Source: a bacterium (GTDB lineage Bacteria > Desulfobacterota > Binatia > HRBIN30 > CADEER01). From it: 64,000 nucleotides of DNA. Shown one piece after another: positions 26,967 through 36,213 of this stretch. The number at the start of each line of letters is the position of its first letter. The stretch's first letter is position 1. Both the position numbers and the translations under genes were made by a program. The notes below the pieces were generated by a model. It did not search any database. It was given only the letters and a program-made list of their open reading frames with translations, and had not been told where the DNA came from. Location of the stretch: positions 29,048 to 93,047 of the forward strand of contig JAUIGL010000013.1 of assembly GCA_030430165.1 (NCBI GenBank). Reading direction: 5' to 3'.

Positions 26967-28337
26967 CTACCAGGTGTATTCGAGCAGGAGGTCTTCGAAG
27001 TCCCGTCGCGCGGTCGCGTCGGCGAAGTCCACACACACGGTGACTTGGCGCGCCGGTCCCAGGTCGGGGATGTTGCCGTCGACGCCGGGAAGCCCGCGCA
27101 CCAGCGGCTGCGAAGCATCCGATCCGAGGGCGACGACCAGCTGGGCCGGCACCGCGGCCAGGCTTCCGCCGTTGGCGCTACCGTGATCGACACACGGATT
27201 GTCTTCGGCATTGAACGGATGCTCGGTCGGCTGTCCGTCTGCGTCGACCGGGTACTCGGCGCTCCACGCCGGCACCGGGCACATCTGCACGTATGCCAGG
27301 CCCGGACGGCAGTCGAAGAGATCTGGCCAGACGACTGCCGCCACGACGTACTGATCGAACGGCCCTTCCGGCGTGCCGAAAATCCCGCTCCAGAATTCCT
27401 GGCGCGGCTCCGCGGAATCGGTCAACCAGGCGAGGCTGCGCTGCGACGCCTCGGTTGGCGGATCGGGCCCGTGCAGGGTCGACGCGTCGAGCACGATCAC
27501 GTCTCCGTCCTGCGACGTCTGGCCGGTGAGCCGGAACGCCATCAGGCGAATCGGCACGCGCGGCGAAGTCGCCGCGGCGAGCAGCATGGCGCCGCCCAGG
27601 GGATCCGTTCGGAAATTGAAGTCGTTGACCACCTTGCCGTTGACGGTCAGCGAATCTCCTTCCACCCGAGATCCGAGCACGACGATCTCGGCGATGCTCG
27701 ATGCCACGTCGGGATAGATCGTCAGAAGGCACGCAACGTCGGTGAGCGGCCCGACGGCGAGAAGCGATACCGGTTCCTCCAAGTCCATCAGGCGCCGGCG
27801 CATGAAATCGACACCGGCGTTGCGACAGGAAGCAGCGAACGACCCCGCGGGGCCGGCGATGGCGACCTCGCGATCGTCGAACCAGCGCGGCGCCGCGCGC
27901 AGCACCTGCGCGGCGGGCGCCATTGCCCCGGGCACGACGGGGATGTCGCCTCGCCCTTTGAGATCGACCACGATCTGCCGAGCGACCAACATGGTCGGGG
28001 GAAGCGTCGCGTTCCCGTAAGTGGGGACCACCCCCTCGACGCGCAGCAATCCGGCTGCGTCGAGGTTCAGAGCCGCGGCCAGTGCCAAACCGTCGTCGAC
28101 GTCTTGTGGCTGGTAGTCGCTGTCGTTGAAGTACGAAGCGGCCGCGTCGAACGAAACCGGACAGGACCCCTGCGCGCCGTGGGTGTCGATCAGTCCGTTG
28201 GCCACGTCGGTCGACAGGATCACCCGCGGCGGCACCGGCGTACTCCCGCCGGCACTGTCGCTGCATCCCGAGACCGCGGCGACGAGTAAGGCCACGGAGA
28301 ACACAGAGAAGAACATCAGCGCCGAGTGAACCAGCAT
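26967..28337 (-). CDS. Inosine-uridine nucleoside hydrolase-like lipoprotein
   Basis: A 456-residue (from 28337; ATG 28316 is an alternative) exported protein with lipobox AAVSGC. The catalytic core shows STDVANGL and PQDVDDGLALAAAL, similar to the DxDxxxDD Ca-binding N-terminus of nucleoside hydrolases but with an insert between the two halves. SLLAVGPLTDVACLL corresponds to the family GPLTN motif, and NDFNFRTDPLG to the NxxxDP motif. The fold family is clear, but activity on nucleosides is not proven. An envelope-anchored member is unusual. It lies 98 bases after the RND permease and may be on the same transcript. Confidence 0.75.
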   Translation of the reverse strand: MLVHSALMFFSVFSVALLVAAVSGCSDSAGGSTPVPPRVILSTDVANGLIDTHGAQGSCPVSFDAAASYFNDSDYQPQDVDDGLALAAALNLDAAGLLRVEGVVPTYGNATLPPTMLVARQIVVDLKGRGDIPVVPGAMAPAAQVLRAAPRWFDDREVAIAGPAGSFAASCRNAGVDFMRRRLMDLEEPVSLLAVGPLTDVACLLTIYPDVASSIAEIVVLGSRVEGDSLTVNGKVVNDFNFRTDPLGGAMLLAAATSPRVPIRLMAFRLTGQTSQDGDVIVLDASTLHGPDPPTEASQRSLAWLTDSAEPRQEFWSGIFGTPEGPFDQYVVAAVVWPDLFDCRPGLAYVQMCPVPAWSAEYPVDADGQPTEHPFNAEDNPCVDHGSANGGSLAAVPAQLVVALGSDASQPLVRGLPGVDGNIPDLGPARQVTVCVDFADATARRDFEDLLLEYTW

Positions 28338-28435
28338 CCGCGGGTCAAATCCACAGTCCGACGGCCGGGGCGGTCGCGTTCGACGAGCGGACCACGTGCA
28401 AACAGGGGGCTGCTGCCGCAGACGCGCGCCAGCGC

Positions 28436-31400
28436 TCAGCTCGACCTCGTCGGCTCGAACGGTGAGTCCTGCTGCAACGAGATTCGCGAAAATACTCCCC
28501 GCAGATCCTCGAGAATCAGATAGAGACACGGAATCAGGACGAGAGTTATCGCCGTGGCGAAGACGATGCCGTAGCCGAGTGAGATCGCCATCGGAATCAT
28601 GAACCGCGCCTGGCGTGAGGTTTCGAAGATCATCGGCGCCAGTCCTCCGAAGGTGGTCAGCGTCGTCAGCAGGATCGGCCGAAAGCGCCGCACGCCGGCG
28701 CTGCGGATGGCCGGCCTGGGGTCCGCTCCGGTTTCCCTCTGGCGATTGGCGAAATCCATCATCACCAGGGCATCGTTCACGACCACGCCCGATAGAGCGA
28801 CGATCCCCATGAGACTGATGACACTCAGACTGTAGCCCATGATCGCGTGGCCGATGATCGCCCCGAAGACGGCGAACGGAATCGCCGTCATGACGATCGC
28901 CGGCTGCGCATAGCTGCGGAATGGGATCGCCAGCAGCACATAGATGACGATCAGCGCGTACCCGAAGCCGGCGACCAAGCTGGCGACGGCGTCGCGCAAC
29001 TCGGCCTGGCGGCCTTCGAAGCTGTAGGTCACGCCTGGATAGTCGCGCACCAGAGCCGGCAATGCCTCGGCTTCCAAGGTCTCGAGTACGGTGCTGGTCT
29101 GGCTCATTGGAACCACGTTGCCGGTCACCGTCACCGTGCGCCTGCCGTCGCGGCGCGAGATGTCGGTATAGGCGTGACCGCGCTCGACTGAGGCGATCTG
29201 CAGCAAGGGTACGTCGCGCCCGCTCGGCGTCCGAATCAACAGCTGCTCGACGTCGTGCTCGCTGGCCCGCTCGTCCGTCGGCAGGTGGACCAGCACTTTG
29301 ACCTCGCTCCGGCCGCGTTGCTGGCGCAGCGCCTCGGCGCCGTAGAACGCGTCGCGTACCTGTCGCGCTACCTCCGCGGAGGTTAGACCGAGACTGCGCC
29401 CCTCCGGTCGCAAGCGGAAGTCGAACTGCGTTTTCCCCGGAGTGAAACCGTCGTCGATGTCGGTGACGTTGGTGAACCCCGCCAAAGTCTCCGCCAGCGA
29501 AGCGCTGGCGCGGTCGAGGACGTCGATATCGCGGTGGCTGAGCTCGATGGTCAGCCCTGGCCCCCGCCCCGGTCCGCCACGATCCGACTCGAACTGGATC
29601 GACTCGAGGCCGGCGATCGCCCCGACCTCGCCGCGCCACAGATCGGTCACCGCGCCTGTCGACAACGGGCGCACACCTGGGTCGGTGAGGTAGATCGTCA
29701 CCTCCACGACATTCTCCTCGACCAGAGCGAACAGGCCGCGAACCAACTCCTCGCCACCATGCTCGCGCTCGACTCTTCTCGCGGCTTCGAGCAGGCGATC
29801 GCGAACCGCGGCGGTCGCGCTTGGCGGGCTGCCGACCGGCAGGACCGCGGTCACCACTGCCTCGTCGGACTCGACCTTGGGCATCAAGATGATTCCCATG
29901 CGGCCACTCGATGCGTAGGCGATGACGACGGCGAGCGACGATGCCGCGATTGCAATGGTCAGGTACCGGTTATCCATCGCCCGATCGATGAACGGACCGT
30001 AGTAGCGCTCGACGACGAGCGAGAAGCCGCGACTGAAGGCCTGTTGCCAAGCGTGCACCCTCGCTCCCCAACCCCGTCGGGTCCGCTCTCGCTCGTGCGC
30101 GAGGTGAGCGGGGAGAATGAACACCGCCTCGACCCACGAAATCAGGAAGACCGTCGAGACGACGAACGGGATGACGCCCCAGATCTTTCCCATGTAGCCG
30201 GGGACGAAGGCCAGTGGCAGGAAGGCGACGACGTTGGTCACGATACTGAAGCTCACCGGCAGCGCGACGTCGCGCGCGCCGCGAATCGCCGCGTCAGCCA
30301 GCCCCATCCCCTGCTGCCGGTACTCGTATATGTTCTCACCGGCGACGATCGCGTCGTCGACGACGATGCCGAGGGCGATGATGAAAGCAAACATCGACAC
30401 CATGTTGATGGACACATCCAGACCGGGCAGGAACAACAGGGCGCCGAGAAAGGACGTCGGAATCCCCATCGTCACCCAGAAGGCCAGCCGAAGCTCGAGG
30501 AACAGGCTCAGCAGGCCAAGAACGAGAATCAAGCCGAGCAGTGCGTTCTTGACGAGCAGCTCCAGTCGCTGTCGGTAGATGTCGGACCGGTCGCGCTGGA
30601 TCGCGTAGTGCACTCCCGGCGGCAGCTCGGCTTCCACTTCGGCCATGGCCCGCCGCACCGAGTCAGAGACACCGATCGGCGTTTGTTCCCCCACACGATA
30701 GACTTCGAGCCCGATGGAACGCTGTTCGTCGTACGTGGCGAAGGTTTCGATGTCCTCGAAGTCGTCTTCGACCACGGCGATGTCGCCGAGCCGCAACGTC
30801 GCGCCGGCGGCGGTCGTGATGATCGGAATCTCCGCGAACTCTCGCGCCCAGTCGCGCCGCTCGGAGAGGCGCACCAGGATCTCGCCGCCACGCGTCTTCA
30901 CTCCGCCACCGGGCAGCTCCACCGCCGTGGCCTCCACGCGCTCGGCAATCTGTCGCAAAGTCAGACCGTGCGCGCGCAACATCGCCCCCGGCACCTCGAT
31001 GTGGATCTCGTACTCGCGGGCTCCGACCAGATCCACCTGAGTGAGCCCGGGGTACTGCAACAAGCGGTCGCGCACGTGCTCGGCAAGCTCGCGCAACGCG
31101 CGTTCGCTCACGTCGCCGTAGAGCCGCAAGTCGAGCACCTCGCGGCGTCTCGTCTGCAACACCACCGCGGGCTCCTCGGCATCCTCCGGCAGCGTCGTGA
31201 TCCGGTCGATCTCCTGACGGATCTCCTCGAAAACCTTCTGATGGTTGCCGCCCTCCTCGAGCTCGATGGTAACGGTCGCCACTCCCTCGCCGGCCACCGC
31301 GACGACTTCCTCGACGCCGTCGAGACCGCGCACCGCTTCCTCGGCAGCGAGAATGATGCCGCGCTCGACTTCCTCCGGGCTGGCACCTGGATAGGGCACC

Positions 31401-31576
31401 GTCACCGTGACCAGATCCAGATCGAAATCCGGGAAGACTTCCTGGCGCACCTGAGTGGTGAAGAACAGCCCGCCGACCAAGAACACCAGCATGAGGATGT
31501 TCGGCGTGACTCGATTGTGCACCATCCACGAGACCGGGTCGCGCGGCGGGCGCGCATTGCGGTCCGGCTCAACCAC
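28436..31576 (-). CDS. RND efflux permease (HAE/AcrB-type)
   Basis: A 1046-residue inner-membrane drug/proton antiporter. The start is GTG at 31576, overlapping the adaptor stop by eight bases. The proton-relay pair D407-D408 in TM4 (GIVVDDAIVAGENIYEY) has the same numbering as in AcrB. There are 12 TM segments with two large periplasmic loops, and a C-terminal half GIVALSGVVVNDALVMMDF. The DD pair and sequence place it with hydrophobe/amphiphile exporters rather than heavy-metal exporters. It works with the adaptor and outer-membrane factor encoded upstream in the order OMF-MFP-RND. Confidence 0.95.
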   Translation of the reverse strand: MVEPDRNARPPRDPVSWMVHNRVTPNILMLVFLVGGLFFTTQVRQEVFPDFDLDLVTVTVPYPGASPEEVERGIILAAEEAVRGLDGVEEVVAVAGEGVATVTIELEEGGNHQKVFEEIRQEIDRITTLPEDAEEPAVVLQTRRREVLDLRLYGDVSERALRELAEHVRDRLLQYPGLTQVDLVGAREYEIHIEVPGAMLRAHGLTLRQIAERVEATAVELPGGGVKTRGGEILVRLSERRDWAREFAEIPIITTAAGATLRLGDIAVVEDDFEDIETFATYDEQRSIGLEVYRVGEQTPIGVSDSVRRAMAEVEAELPPGVHYAIQRDRSDIYRQRLELLVKNALLGLILVLGLLSLFLELRLAFWVTMGIPTSFLGALLFLPGLDVSINMVSMFAFIIALGIVVDDAIVAGENIYEYRQQGMGLADAAIRGARDVALPVSFSIVTNVVAFLPLAFVPGYMGKIWGVIPFVVSTVFLISWVEAVFILPAHLAHERERTRRGWGARVHAWQQAFSRGFSLVVERYYGPFIDRAMDNRYLTIAIAASSLAVVIAYASSGRMGIILMPKVESDEAVVTAVLPVGSPPSATAAVRDRLLEAARRVEREHGGEELVRGLFALVEENVVEVTIYLTDPGVRPLSTGAVTDLWRGEVGAIAGLESIQFESDRGGPGRGPGLTIELSHRDIDVLDRASASLAETLAGFTNVTDIDDGFTPGKTQFDFRLRPEGRSLGLTSAEVARQVRDAFYGAEALRQQRGRSEVKVLVHLPTDERASEHDVEQLLIRTPSGRDVPLLQIASVERGHAYTDISRRDGRRTVTVTGNVVPMSQTSTVLETLEAEALPALVRDYPGVTYSFEGRQAELRDAVASLVAGFGYALIVIYVLLAIPFRSYAQPAIVMTAIPFAVFGAIIGHAIMGYSLSVISLMGIVALSGVVVNDALVMMDFANRQRETGADPRPAIRSAGVRRFRPILLTTLTTFGGLAPMIFETSRQARFMIPMAISLGYGIVFATAITLVLIPCLYLILEDLRGVFSRISLQQDSPFEPTRSS

Positions 31577-32789
31577 GATCCAACTCCTCAGCGAGCCGTA
31601 GCGGCATGTCGGGAACCGGCGCCGGGAGATCGGTTGCCACGAGTCGTTCTCCTTGCGCCAGCCCCGCTGACACCAGGACATGGTTCGAACCTCGAAACGC
31701 CACCGCTACCGGTCGAATCTCCAGAGTGTCGTCGCCACTCATCACCCACACGTTATCGCCATCGCGCAACAGGCGGCGATCGACGGCGGCCACGTCGTCG
31801 AGAGTGGCACCTTCTATTTCGACGCGGACATACGAGCCGAGCAGCAAGATCGGTGGGCGATCCGCGCCGGCGTCGAGACCGAGAGGATCGGGCACCGACA
31901 CCAGCACGCGCGCCATGCGCCCCTGGTTCTCGAGATCGCTGTACAGACGGATGACCTCTCCGGGGCGCGACGAATCGGGACCCCACGCGGCCTCGTCTCG
32001 GACACGCACCGCCGCGCCGGGAATAGAGATCCATCGCAGCTGGTCGACCGGTACGGCCGCCTCAATCCAGTATTCGTTGGTCCCGAGGAGCACGCCCATC
32101 GCCGTGCCGAGATCGACCTGCGTTCCGACCTCGACATTCCGTTCCTGCACGACGGCGGCAAACGGCGCACGCACGGTGGTCCGCTCGAGCGCCAACTTGG
32201 CAGCGGCCACCGCGGCGCGCGCACTCCTCACGCGCGCCTGCGCCGATCGGAGTTGCGGCTCGCGCAATACCAGCTTCTCATTGCGTTCGCCGATCACCTC
32301 GCCGAGAAGCTCGAACTCGCGCTTTGCCACGTCCTGGTTGCCACTCTCGATCGCCAGCGCGGACTCGGCTTCGGCAAGCTCGCTGCGCCGCTGCTCCAGC
32401 ACCAACTCGTAGTCGCGCGGGTCGATCCTCGCGATCACGTCGCCGGCGTCGAAAAAACCGCCGGGAACGAACTCGCTGCTCATCTCGACGATGGCTCCGG
32501 CGACCCGCGGCCGAATCTCCAGACGACGCGCGGCGACTACCGTACCCATCGAATCGACGCTGGTGGCATGCGATCCGAGCTGCACCGGGGCAACCTCGAC
32601 CAGGCGCGCTTGGCGCTGCGGCGTCTTGCGCGGCGCGCGCACTGTCGTCCGCATGAGATGGGTCGACACGGCAATACCGGTCAGCAGGACGGCGGCAATC
32701 AGGAGTGCGCTGAACAGCCTGGCTCGGGCGGGGCGCTCAACCGCAGCGTTCCACTCGACGGCACTCGACTCTTCGACTCGTTCACTCAT
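31569..32789 (-). CDS. RND efflux periplasmic adaptor (MFP)
   Basis: A 406-residue membrane fusion protein. It has one N-terminal membrane anchor (LFSALLIAAVLLTGIAVS), lipoyl/barrel-sandwich halves (RPRVAGAIVEMSSEFVPGGFFDAGDVIARID and LERTTVRAPFAAVVQERNVEVGTQVDLG) flanking a coiled-coil hairpin (about 130-200), and a beta-barrel domain. It links the permease to the outer-membrane factor. The start at ATG 32789 matches the family N-terminus; the open frame reaches further upstream. It overlaps the permease start by eight bases. Confidence 0.92.
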   Translation of the reverse strand: MSERVEESSAVEWNAAVERPARARLFSALLIAAVLLTGIAVSTHLMRTTVRAPRKTPQRQARLVEVAPVQLGSHATSVDSMGTVVAARRLEIRPRVAGAIVEMSSEFVPGGFFDAGDVIARIDPRDYELVLEQRRSELAEAESALAIESGNQDVAKREFELLGEVIGERNEKLVLREPQLRSAQARVRSARAAVAAAKLALERTTVRAPFAAVVQERNVEVGTQVDLGTAMGVLLGTNEYWIEAAVPVDQLRWISIPGAAVRVRDEAAWGPDSSRPGEVIRLYSDLENQGRMARVLVSVPDPLGLDAGADRPPILLLGSYVRVEIEGATLDDVAAVDRRLLRDGDNVWVMSGDDTLEIRPVAVAFRGSNHVLVSAGLAQGERLVATDLPAPVPDMPLRLAEELDRG

Positions 32790-32862
32790 GTTGGATCCTC
32801 GATCAGCGACCTCGTCTTGCCGCACCCTTGGAACGACTCCAGCATTCCACCTTACCTTCGCT

Positions 32863-34305
32863 TCAACTGGTCGCGGGCTCGCCGGTGGCGAGCTCGGGTC
32901 GCTCGAGATCGAAAGCGCCTCCGATGGCACGGTGCAGATCGATTCGAAAGCCGATCAGCTCACGCTGAGCGGTTGCGCGAGCACGCTGCAAGTCCTGCTG
33001 CGACACCAGTGCTTGCAGCACGTCGAGGTATTCGATCGACCCGTGGATGTACTGATCGCCAACCCGCTCGAGCACGGCTTCCGCAGTTTCGATCTGGGCG
33101 TCCAGATTCAGGTTTCGACGACGCTGCTGCTCTTCCTGAACGAGGGCATCCTCGACCTCGCGCAGAGAAACCAGGATCGACTGGCCGTACTGATGGATGC
33201 GCTCGGACACCAACGCCCGGACACGATCGACCTCGGCGGCGCGCCGACCGCCATCGATCAGTGGCGTAACCAGGCTCGCCGTCATCGTCGCAATCCAGTT
33301 GTCGAACAGATCTCGGAGATCCTCGGCGGCCAAGGTAGCCGAGCCGGTGATGGTCAGCCGCGGATAGCGGTCGGCTTTGGCCGCCGCCAGGCGACGGTCG
33401 GCGGCCAGCAACGTCGCGTATGCCTGCCGAACGTCGGGCCGGCGGTCGATCACTTCGGCCGGAAGGCCGGTCTCGGGCAGCGGTGGTAACGGACCGAGTC
33501 GCCGCACTTCCGGCAATTCGACGGAGCTCGGAGGCTGTCCAACCAGTGTCGCCAGCTGATGCTGGAGCACCTGCGCCCGCGCTTCCGTAACCAGGCGATC
33601 GCCGCGGGTTGCCTCGACCAGCTGTCGTTGCCGGAGGACGTCCGATGCCGGCACAAGGCCGCGACGAAAGCGCAGGGTGATGAGCTCGAGAGCCTGCTGG
33701 TTGGTGCGCAGCTGCTGATCGGCGATGTCCAGCAGACTGCGCTGCTCGACCAGCTCGTACCAAGCCTTGGCGATCTCGGCGGAGAGGGTGATCGCCGCCG
33801 TGTACAACTCGAGCTCGGTCGCCTGGCTGTCGAGCCGAGCGGCATCGCGGGTCGAGCGAATACGGCCCCAGAGGTCGACCTCGTAGCTGGCAACGAGTCC
33901 CAGGCGGACGTCGTTGCGGCCGCCCGCGCCCGATCCCTGCTGAGCCGACTCGGTGATCTCGGTACGCGTGGTACTCGCGTCGAGGTCGACTGCGGGAACC
34001 AGCGGTGCCCCCTCGCGACGGGCGATCGCACGGGCTTGGGCGAACCGGTCCCAGGCGGCGAGCAGGTCGAAGTTGTGCGACAAGGCGGTCTCGATCAGGC
34101 TGCTCAAGGCCGGGTCGCCGAGATCCCTCCACCAACGCGCTTGCGGCGGCACCTCGCCGGCACGCGAGAATGAGGCCGGCAGAGCCACGGGAGAATCGTA
34201 GCGCGGCGCGGAGCACGAAACACCGAACGCCGCCAGGAGGACCACGAGAGGAATCGGCGCAGCCGACCAGGCCGACCGTTTGCAGCGAGGCTTCAAAGCC
34301 TGCAC
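32863..34305 (-). CDS. Outer-membrane efflux lipoprotein (TolC/OprM, NodT family)
   Basis: A 480-residue outer-membrane factor with a lipoprotein signal ending LLAAFGVSC. Typical NodT features: WWRDLGDPALSSLIETALSHNFDL near the N-terminus, VDLWGRIRSTRDAARLD, the second repeat (YPRLTITGSATL) and VALSLREVEDAL-type helix (ILVSLREVEDALV). It forms the trimeric exit duct for the adjacent RND pump. It lies 23 bases after the Spy-like gene and 73 bases before the adaptor gene, in one operon with the sigma factor pair. Confidence 0.93.
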   Translation of the reverse strand: MQALKPRCKRSAWSAAPIPLVVLLAAFGVSCSAPRYDSPVALPASFSRAGEVPPQARWWRDLGDPALSSLIETALSHNFDLLAAWDRFAQARAIARREGAPLVPAVDLDASTTRTEITESAQQGSGAGGRNDVRLGLVASYEVDLWGRIRSTRDAARLDSQATELELYTAAITLSAEIAKAWYELVEQRSLLDIADQQLRTNQQALELITLRFRRGLVPASDVLRQRQLVEATRGDRLVTEARAQVLQHQLATLVGQPPSSVELPEVRRLGPLPPLPETGLPAEVIDRRPDVRQAYATLLAADRRLAAAKADRYPRLTITGSATLAAEDLRDLFDNWIATMTASLVTPLIDGGRRAAEVDRVRALVSERIHQYGQSILVSLREVEDALVQEEQQRRRNLNLDAQIETAEAVLERVGDQYIHGSIEYLDVLQALVSQQDLQRARATAQRELIGFRIDLHRAIGGAFDLERPELATGEPATS

Positions 34306-34328
34306 GACAGCTGAAGACCGAGTCCGAC

Positions 34329-34766
34329 TCAGTTCTCGTCCGGTTCCTGAGTGGCCGGACAGTCGCGGCGTTTCATCGTCATCAGCTGGCGTCGCTGCTC
34401 GGGACTCAGCTGGCCGCGGATCTGGAGCAATGTTCGCAGCATCACCTTGTGCGCCTCGATCTTGATCGCACCGATACGCTCCGCCTGCAGCATCACCGCC
34501 GCCTCGTCGGGCGGGTCCTGCTCGAGCAGGGCGTGCATCTGCTTTATCGTCTCCCGCTTTCGTTCACGCAGCGCTTGCCGCTCTTCGCGGCCGGCGTCCA
34601 GGATTGCTCCGACCTCGTCTCGCTGCGCCGGCGTCAGGTCGATCTCGGCGAGGTGTGCTTCGAGCCTCTCGTCGGGTGGTGGCCCGTCGCGGCGAGCCTG
34701 CGCAGGCGCGCCGCCCAGGGCCATCGCGCCGGCGATCACAAGGATCGGAATCAGTCTGCTTCTCAT
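34329..34766 (-). CDS. Periplasmic Spy/CpxP/CnrX-like LTxxQ protein
   Basis: A 145-residue exported, helical protein with signal peptide (MRSRLIPILVIAGAMALGGAPAQA). It has one LTxxQ motif (LAEIDLTPAQRDEVGAIL) and a second, degenerate copy (LSPEQRRQL), and long charged helices between. This is the fold of periplasmic stress chaperones and metal sensors (Spy, CpxP, ZraP, CnrX). Its start is one base after the anti-sigma stop. In the cnr system of Cupriavidus a protein of this class senses metal and releases the anti-sigma factor, so a sensor role here is a reasonable inference. A C-terminal Cys (RRDCPATQ) is present. Confidence 0.8.
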   Translation of the reverse strand: MRSRLIPILVIAGAMALGGAPAQARRDGPPPDERLEAHLAEIDLTPAQRDEVGAILDAGREERQALRERKRETIKQMHALLEQDPPDEAAVMLQAERIGAIKIEAHKVMLRTLLQIRGQLSPEQRRQLMTMKRRDCPATQEPDEN

Positions 34767-34767
34767 C

Positions 34768-35328
34768 TCAGTCTCCGTTCGAGAGGTCGTCCACCGGAAC
34801 TTCGAACGCGGCGGCGAGCGCAAGGTAGTCCTCGGGTAAAATGGCTTGCGGTTCCACGAGCGCAGCAAAGCCGTCCGGGTCGGCAAAGGCGTAGAGCAGG
34901 CGCTCTTCGGCGTCACCGGCGACCTCGACCCCGGGCGTTTCGATGTGCGCATCGCGCGGCATCGCAAACCACAGCAGCGCCATCGCGGCTGCGGCCAGGG
35001 GCACCATCGCGTAGCGCCGGAAGTCCGGCGGCGAGGGCCGGGGAATGACCTTTCCCGACCGTGCGCTACCGGCGGGCGGTGCCGCAGCGAGAATCTTCGC
35101 TTCGAGCTCGGCGGAAACCGCGGGCGGCGGCACCAGATCGAGCATGGTGTCGAGCTCTGCTGCTGCCTCCAGCTGGGCGCGCGCGGCAGCCGAGCGCTCG
35201 ACCAACCTGACCGCCGCCTTGCGTTGCGCAGGCGGCCAACCGGCGGGGTCGGCGCCGTGGGCATCGACCATCTCCTGGAACTGCTTCAGGGGCATCGTCA
35301 CTTCGGAAACCATGTGCGTAGTCCTCAT
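34768..35328 (-). CDS. Single-TM anti-sigma factor
   Basis: A 186-residue protein starting at ATG 35328, which overlaps the sigma-factor stop (ATGA). The first about 110 residues are cytoplasmic and charged, a single membrane segment (YAMVPLAAAAMALLWFAMP) follows, and about 50 residues face the periplasm, ending before the Spy-like gene. No zinc-binding HxxxCxxC motif is present. Position between an ECF sigma factor and a periplasmic sensor-like protein supports an anti-sigma role; sequence alone is not decisive. Related short proteins in alphaproteobacteria precede the same type of Spy-like gene. Confidence 0.75.
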   Translation of the reverse strand: MRTTHMVSEVTMPLKQFQEMVDAHGADPAGWPPAQRKAAVRLVERSAAARAQLEAAAELDTMLDLVPPPAVSAELEAKILAAAPPAGSARSGKVIPRPSPPDFRRYAMVPLAAAAMALLWFAMPRDAHIETPGVEVAGDAEERLLYAFADPDGFAALVEPQAILPEDYLALAAAFEVPVDDLSNGD

Positions 35329-35951
35329 CCTTCTCCGAGAAGCGAGGGGGCAATGCTCTCGAGTTGCGCTCGAATAGAACGGCGAGCACGAACCAGCAGC
35401 GACTCCACCGCCTCGACCGTCAGTTCCATGACCTCGGCCGCCTCGGCGTTGCGCAAACCTTGGTAGTGGCACAATGTCAGAGCGATACGCTGCTGGTCGG
35501 TCAGCCGGCCGAGCGCGTCGCGAACGTGCCCCGCGAGCTCCTTCTCGGCGATCAGATCCGGTGCGGTCGGCTTCGGGTCTCGCGATTCGTTCGAATCGTC
35601 CAGGACATCCTCGCGCCGCTTGCGCAACCGATCGACGCACAGGTTGTAGGCGATGCGGTGCAGCCACGTCGTCAGGCGCGCCCGCCCCGGCTGCCATCCG
35701 GCTGCATGCAGCCACATTCGCTCGAATGTGTCCTGGGCGACGTCTTCGGCCTCGATAGGGTCACCGAGAGTCCGAGCCGCGAAAGCGAGGATACCTGCCA
35801 GGTGGCGGTCGACGAGCTCCCGGCAAGCAGCGTCGTCGCCTTGCGCCGCCCTGGCGATGAGCAGGTCGTCGTCGCGGCCGGCTTCCCGCTCGGGAGCAAC
35901 CGCTGGGCGCCGACGATAGCTAGCCAGTCGCTCGCTCATCATCGACTCCAT
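35325..35951 (-). CDS. ECF-type RNA polymerase sigma factor
   Basis: A roughly 208-residue sigma-70 family protein with region 2 (AFAARTLGDPIEAEDVAQDTFERMWLHA...LTTWLHRIAYNLCVDRLRKR) and region 4 (LTDQQRIALTLCHYQGLRNAEAAEVMELTVEAVESLLVRARRSIR). There is no region 3, as usual for ECF factors. The start could be 35951, 35942 or an upstream ATG near 36026; the shorter ones begin just before the charged N-terminus. It is coupled to the anti-sigma gene and heads the efflux operon, so it most likely drives transcription of the pump in response to envelope stress. Confidence 0.9.
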   Translation of the reverse strand: MESMMSERLASYRRRPAVAPEREAGRDDDLLIARAAQGDDAACRELVDRHLAGILAFAARTLGDPIEAEDVAQDTFERMWLHAAGWQPGRARLTTWLHRIAYNLCVDRLRKRREDVLDDSNESRDPKPTAPDLIAEKELAGHVRDALGRLTDQQRIALTLCHYQGLRNAEAAEVMELTVEAVESLLVRARRSIRAQLESIAPSLLGEG

Positions 35952-36078
35952 TCCCTCGCTGGTCGCTGCCAGGACTTCCGTAGAGAAAGCCCCGTGGCTC
36001 GGCGGCATGGAACCCGGCTCCGGCATGGTCACTCGGGCTGCGTTCTTCGCTATCAAACCGTATCCACCGAGGACGAGG

Positions 36079-36213
36079 CTACCTCCGCTGCCGCCAGGAC
36101 TCCGTCGCGGAGAGATCTCGGTGCGACCGCCGCCCCGATCGCCAATCGCATACGACGACCGGGAGAACCGCCAGGGCGATCGCGGCGAGCACCATCGAGA
36201 GCGAGAATTCCAT
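36079..36213 (-). CDS. Small single-TM protein of unknown function upstream of the sigma factor
   Basis: A 44-residue frame starting at ATG 36213 with a strong GGAGG ribosome site seven bases upstream. It has an N-terminal hydrophobic segment (MVLAAIALAVLPVVV) and a basic, Arg-rich tail ending at TAG 36079. It is on the same strand as the ECF sigma gene and 127 bases before it, so it may be the first cistron of the efflux operon. No family was recognised. The ribosome site and hydrophobicity pattern are the only support. Confidence 0.45.
   Translation of the reverse strand: MEFSLSMVLAAIALAVLPVVVCDWRSGRRSHRDLSATESWRQRR

Noticed and set aside
29534..31954. 806-codon plus-strand frame opposite the RND permease
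   Set aside because: It is fully antisense to a gene whose motifs and residue numbering (D407/D408) match AcrB.
26967..36213. Calling the locus a nickel/cobalt (cnr) resistance operon
   Set aside because: The pump carries AcrB-type residues and the sensor-like protein lacks a clear metal-binding set; only gene order resembles cnr.
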